The notes: generated from the sequence alone by a model not told the origin. Counted from the stretch's first letter, positions 18,813 through 28,602 are shown. The stretch is 64,000 nt of DNA from Flavobacterium enshiense (GCF_022836875.1 NZ_CP090376.1:1178001-1242000), one strand, 5' to 3'. Numbers and translations: made by a program.

Positions 18813-21286
18813 AAGTTTTTTTGAGATTTCTTTTTGTTTTCTGTTGGCCGATGTTCATTTTGGCTCAAAATTCCTATTCCGATTTGGGAAAGGAAAACTG
18901 GAAATTCAGAAAGGAAGGCGATGCTAAATGGAGTCAGGCGTCTGTACCGGGAACGGTTCATACGGATTTGTTGCGCAATAAAATGATTCCGGATCCTTTT
19001 TTCGGAGCCAATGAAAAAGAACTGCAGTGGATTGAAAATGAAGACTGGGAATATGAAACTTCGTTTACTGTTTCTGCCAAAGATTCCGAAAGCGAAAATA
19101 TCGAATTGCAGTTTGATGGTCTGGATACGTATGCCGAAGTTTTTCTAAATGGGAAATCGGTTTTGAAAGCCGATAATATGTTCCGAACCTGGAAAGTTGA
19201 GGTTAAGAATTACTTGAAACAGGGTGAAAATAAATTACAGGTTGTATTTCAGTCGGCCGTTAAAAAAGGGAAAAAAGCAGCTAAAAATCTTCCCTATACC
19301 TTGCCCGGCGATGAAAAGATATTTTCCCGAAAGGCACAATATCAGTACGGTTGGGATTGGGGGCCTCGTTTTGTTACAGCGGGAATATGGAAAAAAGTGC
19401 AGTTGCATTTCTGGAATTCGGCAACCATCGAAAATATAAAGTATGAGCAAAAGTCACTTACCGATGAAAAAGCAGAATTGATTTTTGATGTTGTGGTGAA
19501 TTCTCAAAAAGCCGCAAACTATCAGTTGACGATAAATGAAAAATCAGTTGCTTTTCTGCTAAAAAATGGGAAGAACAATCTGAAAATAGGATATGAAATC
19601 AGAAATCCCAAACGTTGGTGGAGCAATGGTTTGGGAGAGGCCTATTTGTATCCGTTTGCCATTACTCTTTCTGGTGGGACAATTGTTTTGGATAAAAAAG
19701 AACTGAATATTGGTTTGCGGACCATTGAGCTGGTTTAGGAAAAGGACAATCTCGGAAAAAGCTTTTATTTTAAGCTCAATGGTGTTCCGGTTTTCATGAA
19801 AGGCGCCAACTATATTCCGCCCGACAGTTTTCTGCCAAAAGTAAACGATTCTGTTTATAAAAATATCGTAAAAAATGCTGTCGATGCCAATATGAACATG
19901 TTGAGGGTTTGGGGTGGCGGTGTGTATCCCGACGATGCTTTTTACAATGAGTGCGATAAAAACGGAATTCTGGTCTGGCAGGATTTTATGTTTGCCTGTG
20001 CGATGTATCCGGGTGACGAAGCCTTTCTGGGTAATGTAAAGATGGAGGTTGTCGATAATGTCAACCGACTGCAGAACCATCCGAGTCTGGCCATCTGGTG
20101 CGGGAACAACGAAAACGATGAAGGCTGGCATAATTGGGGCTGGCAAAAACAATACAAATATTCTGAGAAAGATTCGGCTAGAATCTGGAACGACTATAAA
20201 AAATTGTTTCACGAACTGATCCCGAAAACACTTGACAGTCTTTTGTCAAAAGAGAAGAACCTGTATTGGCCGTCATCACCGTCAATCGGTTGGGGGAGAA
20301 AGGAGAGCTTGCTTCAGGGGGATTCCCATTATTGGGGCATTTGGTGGGGTATGGAACCTTTTGAAATTTACAAGAAGAAAGTCGGCCGTTTTATGAGTGA
20401 ATATGGTTTTCAGGGAATGCCGGATATGAGAACATTTAAAACGTTTGCCAATGAAAGCGATCTAAATCTTACTTCCGAAGCCGTAAAAAACCATCAGAAG
20501 CATCCGACAGGTTATCAGACCATTCAAACGTATATGGAGCGCGATTATAAGGTGCCCTCAACGTTTGAGGACTATGTTTATGTTTCGCAGCTTTTGCAGG
20601 CAGAAGGGATGAAAACAACTATTGAGGCCCATCGCAGGGCAAAACCGTATTGCATGGGAAGTTTGTATTGGCAGCTCAATGACTGTTGGCCGGTGACTTC
20701 GTGGAGTTCGGTGGATTATTTTGGGAACTGGAAAGCCTTTCATTATCAGGCGAAGCGTAGTTTTGAAAGTATTTTGGTTTCAGTTGCAGAAGAAGATAAT
20801 CAATATAAAGTTTATGTGGTTAATGATGACGTGAAGTCCAAAAAAGGAATGCTGCAACTGGAATTGGTTGATTTTAATGGTAAAGTCTTGTGGAGATCGG
20901 CCTCGGAAATTCGAGTGGAAGAAAATACAAGTAAAATGTATTATTCAATCGATAAAAGTGAATTTGCAAGTTTCAATCACAAAGAAATCGTACTTTCAGG
21001 TAAAATTAAGTTTTATGATAGAGAAATTTTATCTGCATTGTATTATTTCGTGAAGCCGAAAGATTTAGAATTGAAGCAGCCGAAAATCTCCGCAACTCAT
21101 TTAGATGAAAATACGGTGGAATTAACTACGGATGTTTTAGCTAAAAACGTTTTTCTTTCATCCGATAGAGGTCATTTTAGTGATAATTATTTTGATTTGC
21201 TCCCTAACGAAAAAAAGGTGATTCACATTAAAGGGGATTCGAAAAATATGCAGCTAAAGACTCTGAATGCATTCGTTTACCAATAA
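18809..21286 (+). pseudogene. Beta-mannosidase (GH2) interrupted by an in-frame amber codon
   Basis: The reading frame from 18809 to 21286 would encode 825 residues of a secreted GH2 beta-mannosidase (signal peptide MKVFLRFLFVFCWPMFILAQ) but is cut by TAG at 19736-19738, codon 310. Reading resumes in the same frame (EKDNLGKSFYFKLNGVPVFMKGANYIPP), so this is one base substitution, probably CAG to TAG, rather than a frameshift. Domains before the stop: GH2 sugar-binding (PGTVHTDLLRN, YGWDWGPRF) and part of the immunoglobulin-like domain. After it: the catalytic barrel with the acid/base Glu in CGNNENDEGW (codon 435) and nucleophile Glu in MSEYGFQGMPD (codon 531), then C-terminal beta domains. 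The N-terminal 309-residue product has no catalytic residue; the downstream 496-residue frame from ATG 19796 lacks export signal and sugar-binding domain. The intact downstream sequence points to a recent mutation, a sequencing error, or readthrough. Confidence 0.88.
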
Positions 21287-21660
21287 TAAAAGCCATCGTT
21301 TTCTATGAAAAATATAAAAGCCAAAACAACTACAGAAACAAATGTGATAGTTCCAACTGTAGCAATTGTTGATGTTGTTTTGTCGGCTTGACGGACACTT
21401 TTAATTTTGTTTTTCTCAATCAGGACTTTTTTCATCTTCCCATAGTTTTTAGTGTGTCCATAATACATGCTGTCTGATTTTTCGACCTTCAGGTATTTGT
21501 GTTTTTTGTTATCTATAGTGGTGATTTTTATTCTTCTGTTTGCTGTGGCAGCTTCATCTAAACTTATTGGGATGCTTGAATAAACATGACAACCCTGAAA
21601 AAGAAAAATAAGGGCTAATAGTATACTAAGGATTTGGGTCTTTTTGTAAAGTGTTTTCAT
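21277..21660 (-). CDS. Small lipoprotein, tandem paralogue 4
   Basis: 127 residues. Signal sequence with lipobox (LIFLFQGC, Cys24), then the family core SLDEAATANRRIKITTIDNKKHKYLKVEKSDSMYYG, a short KKVLIEKNKIKSV segment, and a hydrophobic C-terminal helix (TITFVSVVVLAFIFFI). It is the most diverged of four adjacent copies and the last in the direction of transcription. Its 3' end overlaps the 3' end of the beta-mannosidase frame by ten bases, tail to tail. Similar Bacteroidetes lipoproteins have no known function; the lipid anchor is inferred from the lipobox. Confidence 0.75.
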   Translation of the reverse strand: MKTLYKKTQILSILLALIFLFQGCHVYSSIPISLDEAATANRRIKITTIDNKKHKYLKVEKSDSMYYGHTKNYGKMKKVLIEKNKIKSVRQADKTTSTIATVGTITFVSVVVLAFIFFIENDGFYYW

Positions 21661-21736
21661 GACTCAGCTATTTATAGTTAATCATCCGCGGGGTTATTGA
21701 TTTTTCTTGTTTTCTTGTCTTGTTCATTTGAAAAAG

Positions 21737-22123
21737 TTAATTAGGTACTTCCGCGTAACCAAGGTCAGACGTCATTGCAATGATCATTAAAATGCCAATT
21801 GGAACCACAACAATTCCGACCGATAAAAGTGTAGAACCTTCTTTGTTGACCGGATGGATACTCTTGATTTTTTCTATCTCCAATGGCACTTTTACTTTTT
21901 GTCCCCTAGTTTTGACAATACCGTAATAGGTGCTATCCGACTTTTCTATTTTTCTGAATTTGTGTTTCTTGTCGTCTGTAGTAGTGACTTTCATTCTTTT
22001 ATTAGCAGCGACAGCTTCATCCAGACTTATCGGAACTTTATGATAAACATGACAACTTTGTAAAAGAAAAATAAAAGATAGAAGTAAACTTATGATTTGA
22101 ATCTTTTTGTAAAGTACTTTCAT
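21737..22123 (-). CDS. Small lipoprotein, tandem paralogue 3
   Basis: 128 residues with lipobox LLQSC and core VPISLDEAVAANKRMKVTTTD followed by KKHKFRKIEKSDSTYYGIVKTRGQ and VPLEIEKIKSIHPVN. The C-terminal hydrophobic stretch (LLSVGIVVVPIGILMIIAM) differs from its neighbours while the first 80 residues are closely alike, suggesting duplication followed by drift of the membrane end. The sequence upstream of the start codon is also conserved with the other copies. Confidence 0.75.
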   Translation of the reverse strand: MKVLYKKIQIISLLLSFIFLLQSCHVYHKVPISLDEAVAANKRMKVTTTDDKKHKFRKIEKSDSTYYGIVKTRGQKVKVPLEIEKIKSIHPVNKEGSTLLSVGIVVVPIGILMIIAMTSDLGYAEVPN

Positions 22124-22214
22124 GATGCAACGATTTATAGTTAATAATCCGTGACCCTCAATAGGTTTTGAGGATCAAATTTCTCTTTTTATAATTTCTG
22201 TATGCTTTAGAAAA

Positions 22215-22631
22215 TTAGTATGGATGTTGCCCAGATTGGACGTGCCCACCCCCTATGTACACGTCGTCGTCGTCGGCGGCCCAAGCTAGGGCAATTAATC
22301 CGACATATGATATAAAAACAACTCCAATGGTTAAAAAGACAGAAGCTACTCCGTTAACGGGACGAATACTTTGAATTTTATCCGTGTGCAGCGGAACTTT
22401 TACCATTTGATTTCTTACTAAGGTGAGTCCGTAATATGTGCTGTCCGATTTGAGGATTCTTTTGAATTTGTATTTCTTGTTGTCTGTAGTAGTGACTTTC
22501 ATTCTTTTATTAGCCGCAACAGCTTCGTCAAAACTCATTGCTGTTTTATGATACACTACGCAGCTTTGCAAAAGAAACATGAAGGACAGAAGTAAACTTA
22601 GGATACGGGCATTTTTGTAAAGTACTTTCAT
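22215..22631 (-). CDS. Small lipoprotein, tandem paralogue 2
   Basis: 138 residues, the longest copy. Lipobox LLQSC and core MSFDEAVAANKRMKVTTTDNK, then KYKFKRILKSDSTYYGLTL. After the hydrophobic segment (FLTIGVVFISYVGLIALAWA) it alone carries an acidic, Gly/His tail (DDDDVYIGGGHVQSGQ). It is closest in sequence to paralogue 3. Function unknown. Confidence 0.75.
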   Translation of the reverse strand: MKVLYKNARILSLLLSFMFLLQSCVVYHKTAMSFDEAVAANKRMKVTTTDNKKYKFKRILKSDSTYYGLTLVRNQMVKVPLHTDKIQSIRPVNGVASVFLTIGVVFISYVGLIALAWAADDDDVYIGGGHVQSGQHPY

Positions 22632-22702
22632 GACGTAACGGTTTAATGTTAATAATCCGTCTGGGCATCAGCAGTTTTGTAGTGGGGTATATAAAATTAC
22701 AA

Positions 22703-22733
22703 AAAAAAAACCTCGTTACGAGAGGCTTTTCTG
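22703..22733 (-). terminator. Terminator after lipoprotein paralogue 1
   Basis: On the minus strand, AGCCTCTCGTAACGAGGTT forms a stem (CCTC-GAGG core) followed by a run of T (plus-strand A-run at 22699-22708). It would separate paralogue 1 from the other three copies. Confidence 0.65.
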
Positions 22734-22780
22734 TTTAAAATGTGCTTTGTTGTATAAAGACTGGCCTTATCACTGCTGGT

Positions 22781-23149
22781 CTAATGTCCTGGAGCGGTTA
22801 GCCCTATTACATATAGAACCATGATGGCAATATTGGCTGTCCCTGAGGATGAATCCGCTGAGGCCGGTATGCTGGCTGCACGAATGTTTCGAATTTCATC
22901 TTTCTCTATAGGAACTCTTACTATTTGATCCCTAACTTCAGCAAGGCCGTAATATACACCGTCAGTTCTCTGTATTTTTCGGAATTTGTATTTTTTGTTA
23001 CTGGCAGTAGTGACTTTCACTTTAGTGTTTGCCACAACTGCATTATCCAAACTTATAGGAACTTTGTCGTATGTACTACAGCATTGTAAAAGTAAAGGCA
23101 TGGAGAGAAAGATACTTACGATTGGGGCTTTTTTGTAAAGTACTTTCAT
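22781..23149 (-). CDS. Small lipoprotein, tandem paralogue 1
   Basis: 122 residues, first of the four in transcription order. Lipobox LLQCC and core VPISLDNAVVANTKVKVTTASNKKY, then KFRKIQRTDGVYYGLAEVRDQ and VPIEKDEIRNI. The C-terminus keeps a weak hydrophobic stretch (IAIMVLYVIGLTA). Followed by its own terminator; the upstream gap contains the terminator of the deoxynucleoside kinase gene, so it is transcribed separately. Confidence 0.75.
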   Translation of the reverse strand: MKVLYKKAPIVSIFLSMPLLLQCCSTYDKVPISLDNAVVANTKVKVTTASNKKYKFRKIQRTDGVYYGLAEVRDQIVRVPIEKDEIRNIRAASIPASADSSSGTANIAIMVLYVIGLTAPGH

Positions 23150-23218
23150 AACCCAATGACTTTAAATTAACCTTCAATAAACATTTGAATTCTTTGGTAG
23201 AGAGGTATATAAAGTTAC

Positions 23219-23248
23219 AAAAAAAGCCTCAATATCAGAGGCTTTTAG
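23219..23248 (-). terminator. Terminator of the deoxynucleoside kinase gene
   Basis: On the minus strand AAAGCCTCTGATATTGAGGCTTTTTTT: stem AGCCTC/GAGGCT with a T-run, directly after the kinase stop. Confidence 0.8.
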
Positions 23249-23249
23249 T

Positions 23250-23864
23250 TTAAAATAATCCGTTTATTTCGGCATCAATTCTGTTGATTACATTTCCTAA
23301 ATGTTCCGGGTTATTGACAAAATCGGTAGTGTCTACGTCGATAATCAATAACTTCCCTTTGTTGTAGGTTTGGGCCCAAGCTTCGTAGCGTTCGTTCAAT
23401 CGGCTCAGGTAATCTATGGAAATCGTATTTTCATATTCACGTCCTCTTTTGTGAATCTGTCCTACAAGGTTTGGAATGGAACTTCTCAGGTAAATCAATA
23501 AATCAGGAGCTCCTACGAGATTCTCCATCATTTCAAACAGAGTGGAATAATTCTCGAAATCGCGATTGCTCATTAGTCCCATAGTGTGCAGATTGGGGGC
23601 GAAGATATGAGCATCCTCATAAATTGTTCTGTCCTGAATGAATTTTTTTCCGGTTTCACGGATTTGCAATACCTGGCGAAAACGGCTGTTCAGGAAGTAA
23701 ATCTGCAAATTAAACGACCAGCGATCCATCGAATGATAAAAATCATCCAGATAGGGATTATCTACCACATCTTCATAATGCGGTTCCCATTTGTAATGTT
23801 TTGATAAAAGTCGGGTTAAAGTCGTTTTTCCGGCACCAATGTTTCCTGCTACAGCTATATGCAT
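23250..23864 (-). CDS. Deoxynucleoside kinase
   Basis: 204 residues of the dNK/dGK family of deoxynucleoside salvage kinases, cytosolic. The Walker A motif is GNIGAGKTT (residues 7-15), followed by EDVVDNPYLDDFY with the catalytic Glu, RWSFNLQIYFLNSRF, a DRTIYEDAHIFA DR[ST] motif, and a lid-like RGREYE. The substrate is probably a purine deoxynucleoside, as in other short bacterial members, but base preference cannot be read from the sequence. The start overlaps the stop of the upstream propeller-like gene by one base (TAATG), so the two are coupled. Confidence 0.9.
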   Translation of the reverse strand: MHIAVAGNIGAGKTTLTRLLSKHYKWEPHYEDVVDNPYLDDFYHSMDRWSFNLQIYFLNSRFRQVLQIRETGKKFIQDRTIYEDAHIFAPNLHTMGLMSNRDFENYSTLFEMMENLVGAPDLLIYLRSSIPNLVGQIHKRGREYENTISIDYLSRLNERYEAWAQTYNKGKLLIIDVDTTDFVNNPEHLGNVINRIDAEINGLF

Positions 23865-24655
23865 TATGGTAATATTAGTTTATAATTCCTGATTTCGTTG
23901 CCGGTAAAAATAGATAAAATTTGTTCTCTGTAATAGAAACTTTCAATGCTTTTTTCTTGTAGCGGAAGGATTTGTGAAGTTTCTTTTTCTAAGTCATAAA
24001 TACTTAAAATTGTGCCTTTTTTTAACAATAGTTGTTTTGAAGATACAATCTGCATGCTGTCATATTCCGGAACATTACCGAGGAAATTTATCTTGCCGAA
24101 AATATTAGAGGCAAACAATTGATTCTCTTTGTTGATCCAGTAAAAATAGTTGTAGTCGGATTGGGTTTTGGCAATAGGCGATTCAAAAACAACGGTAATG
24201 GGGTTGAATGTTCTTTTGAGGTAATTGTAAAGCCCTAATTTCTGGGTGGCGAAATCAAACAGCCAGAGTTGGTTTTGAGAAGCCATGCATACCCACTGCG
24301 GTTGTAATTCCGGATTGGTTTCCGAAAAATTAATCTTTACGGTTTCATTCAGTTGGTTGTCCAATAAAACCACGGCATTCATTTCTTTGTAAAACAGGAC
24401 CAGTTGCAGTGGATTCTGTAGGTCGACTTTTTCGATTTTTCCCAAAGCCAGGTTTTTGTACTCTTGTTTTTTCAGGCTGCTTTCTTTTTTTAGAACATTA
24501 TCCTTAACGTAATAGTTAAAGCCAAAGGCATCCCGGCCTACAAACGAATCGGTCTCCGTTTTTTCGGAAGAGATAAATGTAATGTTGATTTTTTTCTCCT
24601 GGCTAAAACCAAAAGAAAAAAGCAAGAACAGCGTTATTTTTAAAAATCTGAGCAT
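23864..24655 (-). CDS. Secreted propeller-like protein of unknown function
   Basis: 263 residues with a signal peptide (MLRFLKITLFLLFSFGFSQ). The body has repeated short strand patterns with aromatic or hydrophobic ends (LWLFDFATQKLGLYNYLKRTFNP, NYFYWINKENQLFASNIFGKINFLGNVPEYD, LSIYDLEKETSQILPL, LSIFTGNEIRNYKLI) that suggest a small beta-propeller. No catalytic motif is visible. Coupled by a one-base overlap to the deoxynucleoside kinase, an arrangement seen in other Flavobacteria as far as I recall, but with no functional explanation. Confidence 0.7.
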   Translation of the reverse strand: MLRFLKITLFLLFSFGFSQEKKINITFISSEKTETDSFVGRDAFGFNYYVKDNVLKKESSLKKQEYKNLALGKIEKVDLQNPLQLVLFYKEMNAVVLLDNQLNETVKINFSETNPELQPQWVCMASQNQLWLFDFATQKLGLYNYLKRTFNPITVVFESPIAKTQSDYNYFYWINKENQLFASNIFGKINFLGNVPEYDSMQIVSSKQLLLKKGTILSIYDLEKETSQILPLQEKSIESFYYREQILSIFTGNEIRNYKLILP

Positions 24656-24823
24656 AGCGTGACAAATTACAAAAATAACGAAGAAAATTACAATGGTAAG
24701 AACTTGTTTTTATGATAAGTTTTTCTGTTTTAAACCTTTTGTCATAATTGTAGTCAAACAAAGAATTTTGTAACAAAACAGCGTTTCAAACGTCTTATAA
24801 GTCTCAATTAACTTTAGAAAATT

Positions 24824-25750
24824 ATGAAAAAACTTTCGTTGACATTAATTGCAATATTTTGTGCTTCACTTGCCTCATTTGCACAGGAATTCCAGGGTAT
24901 GGCCGTGTATGAATCCAAAACGAGTACTGCCGAATTTAAAGCCCGAATGGACGGAAACAAAGATGTTACTCCGGAAATGAGAAAAATGATGGAAGAGCGA
25001 ATGAAGAAAATGTTCGAAAAAACATTCATTCTCAACTTTGACAAAACCAGTTCGATTTATAAAGAAGAAGAAAAATTAGAGGCTCCGGGTCAAAATGGGG
25101 GACGAATGAGAATGATGAGTTCCATGATGGGCGGCGGCGGAACGTACTATAAAAACGTAAAGGAGAAAACCTATACCGTTGATAAGGAATTTATGGGGAA
25201 AGAATTTTTGATCGTTGATTCCTTGCCTAAACTGAAATGGAAAATGACTGGCGAAACCAAAAAAATTGGCGAGTATAACTGCTTTAAAGCTACGGCTATA
25301 AAACCGGTAGACGCATCTGATTTCAGAAATGCACGCCTTAAAAAAGAGGGAGAAGCCAAGAAAGAAGGTGAGGCTAAAAAAGGAGAGGAAGGTAAGAAAG
25401 AAGAGGCTTCTAAAGAAAGAAGAGGCGGTTTTATGATGTCTGAATTTGATATGCCGAAAGAAATCGAGATTACGGCGTGGTACGCTCCTGAAATCCCAAT
25501 CAATCAGGGGCCTGAAGGTTACTGGGGATTGCCAGGGCTTATTCTTGAAGTAAACGATGGAAAAACCGTAATCATGTGTTCAAAACTGGTGATGAATACG
25601 AAAGATAAGGTTGAGATCAAAGCACCTAAAAACGGAAAGGTTGTCAAACAAAAAGAATTCGACGAAATCGTAACCAAGAAAATGGAAGAAATGCGCGAGC
25701 AATGGCAGTCGCAAGGCGGAAACAGAGGAGGAGTCAGAATGGTACACTAA
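24824..25750 (+). CDS. GLPGLI family protein
   Basis: 308 residues with a signal peptide (MKKLSLTLIAIFCASLASFAQ). The name-giving motif is present as YWGLPGLILEVNDGKT near residue 235, preceded by ITAWYAPEIPINQGPEGY. An internal low-complexity Lys/Glu stretch (about residues 175-200, repeats of EGEAKK) and a Met/Gly-rich segment (RMRMMSSMMGGGG) are unusual decorations. GLPGLI proteins are Bacteroidetes-specific exported proteins often paired with a TonB-receptor-like barrel, exactly the arrangement here: the barrel gene starts 50 bases downstream. Precise role unknown. Confidence 0.88.
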   Translation: MKKLSLTLIAIFCASLASFAQEFQGMAVYESKTSTAEFKARMDGNKDVTPEMRKMMEERMKKMFEKTFILNFDKTSSIYKEEEKLEAPGQNGGRMRMMSSMMGGGGTYYKNVKEKTYTVDKEFMGKEFLIVDSLPKLKWKMTGETKKIGEYNCFKATAIKPVDASDFRNARLKKEGEAKKEGEAKKGEEGKKEEASKERRGGFMMSEFDMPKEIEITAWYAPEIPINQGPEGYWGLPGLILEVNDGKTVIMCSKLVMNTKDKVEIKAPKNGKVVKQKEFDEIVTKKMEEMREQWQSQGGNRGGVRMVH

Positions 25751-25800
25751 AATGCATAATTATTTAATTACCATTTAATCTGTTATTTCAAAACCGCTTT

Positions 25801-28602
25801 ATGAAGAAAATATATCTTGTTGTTATGTTCTTAATAACAACAATCACTTTCGCGCAGGATGTGAAATTTGAAGGCGTGATCAAAGATACGACTGGAGTAG
25901 CTTTGGAAATGGCCAATATTATGGCTGTGAATCAGGCAACAAAGGCTATGGATGGCTATTCCATCACCAATGAAAAAGGACGTTTTCAGATTTCATTGCA
26001 TCCTAATGCTGTCTATGACATAAAAGTAAGTTATGTAGGGTTTCAGCCTTATGAAACCACTATAAAAACCGGAACTGAAAACATCGTTAGAAACATCGTT
26101 CTGAAGGAAGGAACGATGCTTAACGAAATAGAAATCGTAAAGGAAATGCCTGTTTCCATCAGTGGGGATACCATTATTTACAATTCGGATTCCTTCAGAA
26201 ATGGTACCGAACGAAAACTGGAAGATGTACTGAAAAAGCTACCTGGAGTTGAGGTGAACAAAGACGGTGAGATTCAGGTGGAAGGCAAAAAGGTTCAGAA
26301 AATTATGGTAGAAGGCAAGGATTTCTTTGATGGAGATACCAAAATCGCTACTAAAAATATCCCTGCCGATGCTTTAGATAAAATTCAGGTACTCAGAAAT
26401 TATAACGAAGTGAGCAATCTGAAAGGCCTTGAAAACAACGAGGAAAATGTAGCAATTAATATCAAGTTGAAGGAAGGAAAAAAGAACTTCTGGTTTGGTG
26501 ACATGACAGCCGGTATTGGCGTCGGGCATGATGAAGACCGGCATATTGTCAATCCAAAGCTGTTTTACTACAATCCGGAATACAGTGTGAACGTCATCGG
26601 GAATTTCAACAACATCGGTGAATTACCACTCACAATGCAGGATTATTTCAAGTTTACGGGTGGATTCAAAAACATGATGCGGAGAGGCGGAACCAGTTTT
26701 AACGTGGCTTCCAACGATTTGGGGATAATGACCCTGCGTAACAATCAGGCAAAGGAAATCGATACGAAATTCGGAGCAGCCAATTTCAGTTATAATCCGT
26801 CAAAAGCATGGACCATAAGCGGTTTCGGAATTTTAATGGGAAGTAAAACCGATTTGCTGACCAATGTAAAATCGACACGTATTGACGAAAGACCAAATTC
26901 AACAGGGGGAACCGATCAGTCAACAACGGTTAATGACGAAACATCGGCTACGAAACAAGACAGTAATTTAGGCTTTTTTAAATTGAGTTCAAGTTATGTG
27001 CCGTCAGATAAAGTGCATTTCGACTATGATGCTTTGGTTAAAGGTTCTAAGCAGGATGAAAACACGTCATTGATATCTAATTCCGTGACGACTCTTAACG
27101 GGGTTTCAGTACCGCAGTACAATGATGTTTACTCGAAAAAGAAACAAAATCCGTTTTCTTTCAATCAGAACCTGAATTACTATTATACGCTGGATGATAA
27201 GAATGTTTTTGCTTTTGAAATGCAGCATTTATATCAGGATGAGGATCCTTTTTATAATGCAAATTTAGCCTTCTTGCCATTTGTGAACATACCTGATCAG
27301 CCAATCTTACTGCCGGGATATGATGCTGATCAGAGCCGAAATGATATCAACCAAAATCGTTTTGTAAAAACCAATAAGGTAGATGCTAAATTTGACTATT
27401 ATTACATGGTAACGCCAAAGAGTAATATCAATTTTACTTTCGGGAATACCTACTCGTATCAGAACTTTAATTCCCATATTTTCCAGATTTTAGACAATGG
27501 TTCGCAGAACGATCTGAATGATCCGACAAATAACAATGATGTGAATTATGCCTTTAATGATGTTTTTGCAGCATTGCATTATAAATTCATGACCGGAAAA
27601 TTCACGTTCAATCCCGGTTTCAGCGTACACAATTATCAGACTAATGATGAGCAGCTGGGCACATCAAACAAAAATTCGTTCAATAGGTTCCTGCCTGATT
27701 TCTACGCGCTTTGGCAACTGAAAAAATCAGAAACACTAACATATAACTATTCCATGACCAATAATTTTACCGATATCAATAAATTGGCGGAGGGATATGT
27801 GTTTTCTAATTACAACAGTTTGTTTGGAGGAAACCGAATGCTTGAGAATTCATTGTCTCAGGTGCATTCCCTGCGTTATTTTAAATATAATATGTTCAAT
27901 TTTGAGAATATTTTTGCTAATCTTACTTATACCAAGCAGGTCGATGCGATAAAAAGCAAAGTGTTGTTTGTGGGGATTAATCAGATTTCGTCTTCGGTTA
28001 ATATGAATTCGAATTTTGCGGACGAGACTATTTCGGGGAGTGGTACTTACGGGCGCTCTTTCCTTCGCTATTACAAGGCTTCTTTCGGTGCCAGTCTGAA
28101 CTGGAGTAAGTTTAATAACATCCGCGTTTTTGCAGACGCAGATGCCAATCCGGACAACAATCCAAGCGAGGTGCAGACTACCGAATCCTATACGCAAAAT
28201 TATAACCTGAAATTCTCAACCAATTTCAAAAAGATTCCGAATGTGCAGTTGGCTTATAATTATACCGTTAATGATTTTTCAAGTGATACGTTCTATGTTG
28301 ACAGTCCGTCGGTAACGTTGGAATATTATTTCCTTGATGCGTTTTCGTTTACGTCGGACTATTCATTCTATCATAATCGTAATAAATCGGAAACGTCAGA
28401 TACTGAATACGATTTTCTTTCTGCTGCGTTGATGTATCAAAAGAAAGACAGTAAATGGGAATGGAAATTATCAGGAACCAATTTATTAGATACAAAATCG
28501 ATTAACGATAGTAGTTTTAATCAGTTAGGAGGAACGAGTAGTTTTTCGAGTTATGCGGTTCAGTCACGCTATTTAATTCTGAGTCTTAAATATGCATTGT
28601 AA
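25801..28602 (+). CDS. TonB-dependent-receptor-like outer-membrane barrel
   Basis: 933 residues. Signal peptide (MKKIYLVVMFLITTITFAQ), a carboxypeptidase regulatory-like domain (KFEGVIKDTTGVALEMANIMAV to VGFQPYET), then a plug-like domain (ISGDTIIYNSDSFRNGTERKLEDVLKKLPGVEVNKDG, VEGKDFFDGD, IKLKEGKKNFWFGD), and a long barrel of alternating aromatic strands to the C-terminus. It resembles the outer-membrane beta-barrel family that travels with GLPGLI proteins rather than a SusC importer: no SusD partner and no TonB box are seen. Likely function is transport or export at the outer membrane together with the preceding GLPGLI protein. Confidence 0.85.
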   Translation: MKKIYLVVMFLITTITFAQDVKFEGVIKDTTGVALEMANIMAVNQATKAMDGYSITNEKGRFQISLHPNAVYDIKVSYVGFQPYETTIKTGTENIVRNIVLKEGTMLNEIEIVKEMPVSISGDTIIYNSDSFRNGTERKLEDVLKKLPGVEVNKDGEIQVEGKKVQKIMVEGKDFFDGDTKIATKNIPADALDKIQVLRNYNEVSNLKGLENNEENVAINIKLKEGKKNFWFGDMTAGIGVGHDEDRHIVNPKLFYYNPEYSVNVIGNFNNIGELPLTMQDYFKFTGGFKNMMRRGGTSFNVASNDLGIMTLRNNQAKEIDTKFGAANFSYNPSKAWTISGFGILMGSKTDLLTNVKSTRIDERPNSTGGTDQSTTVNDETSATKQDSNLGFFKLSSSYVPSDKVHFDYDALVKGSKQDENTSLISNSVTTLNGVSVPQYNDVYSKKKQNPFSFNQNLNYYYTLDDKNVFAFEMQHLYQDEDPFYNANLAFLPFVNIPDQPILLPGYDADQSRNDINQNRFVKTNKVDAKFDYYYMVTPKSNINFTFGNTYSYQNFNSHIFQILDNGSQNDLNDPTNNNDVNYAFNDVFAALHYKFMTGKFTFNPGFSVHNYQTNDEQLGTSNKNSFNRFLPDFYALWQLKKSETLTYNYSMTNNFTDINKLAEGYVFSNYNSLFGGNRMLENSLSQVHSLRYFKYNMFNFENIFANLTYTKQVDAIKSKVLFVGINQISSSVNMNSNFADETISGSGTYGRSFLRYYKASFGASLNWSKFNNIRVFADADANPDNNPSEVQTTESYTQNYNLKFSTNFKKIPNVQLAYNYTVNDFSSDTFYVDSPSVTLEYYFLDAFSFTSDYSFYHNRNKSETSDTEYDFLSAALMYQKKDSKWEWKLSGTNLLDTKSINDSSFNQLGGTSSFSSYAVQSRYLILSLKYAL

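Noticed and set aside
19559..20212. Minus-strand frame of 217 codons opposite the beta-mannosidase
   Set aside because: Covers the amber-codon region but shows only antisense composition; the plus-strand GH2 motifs explain the sequence.
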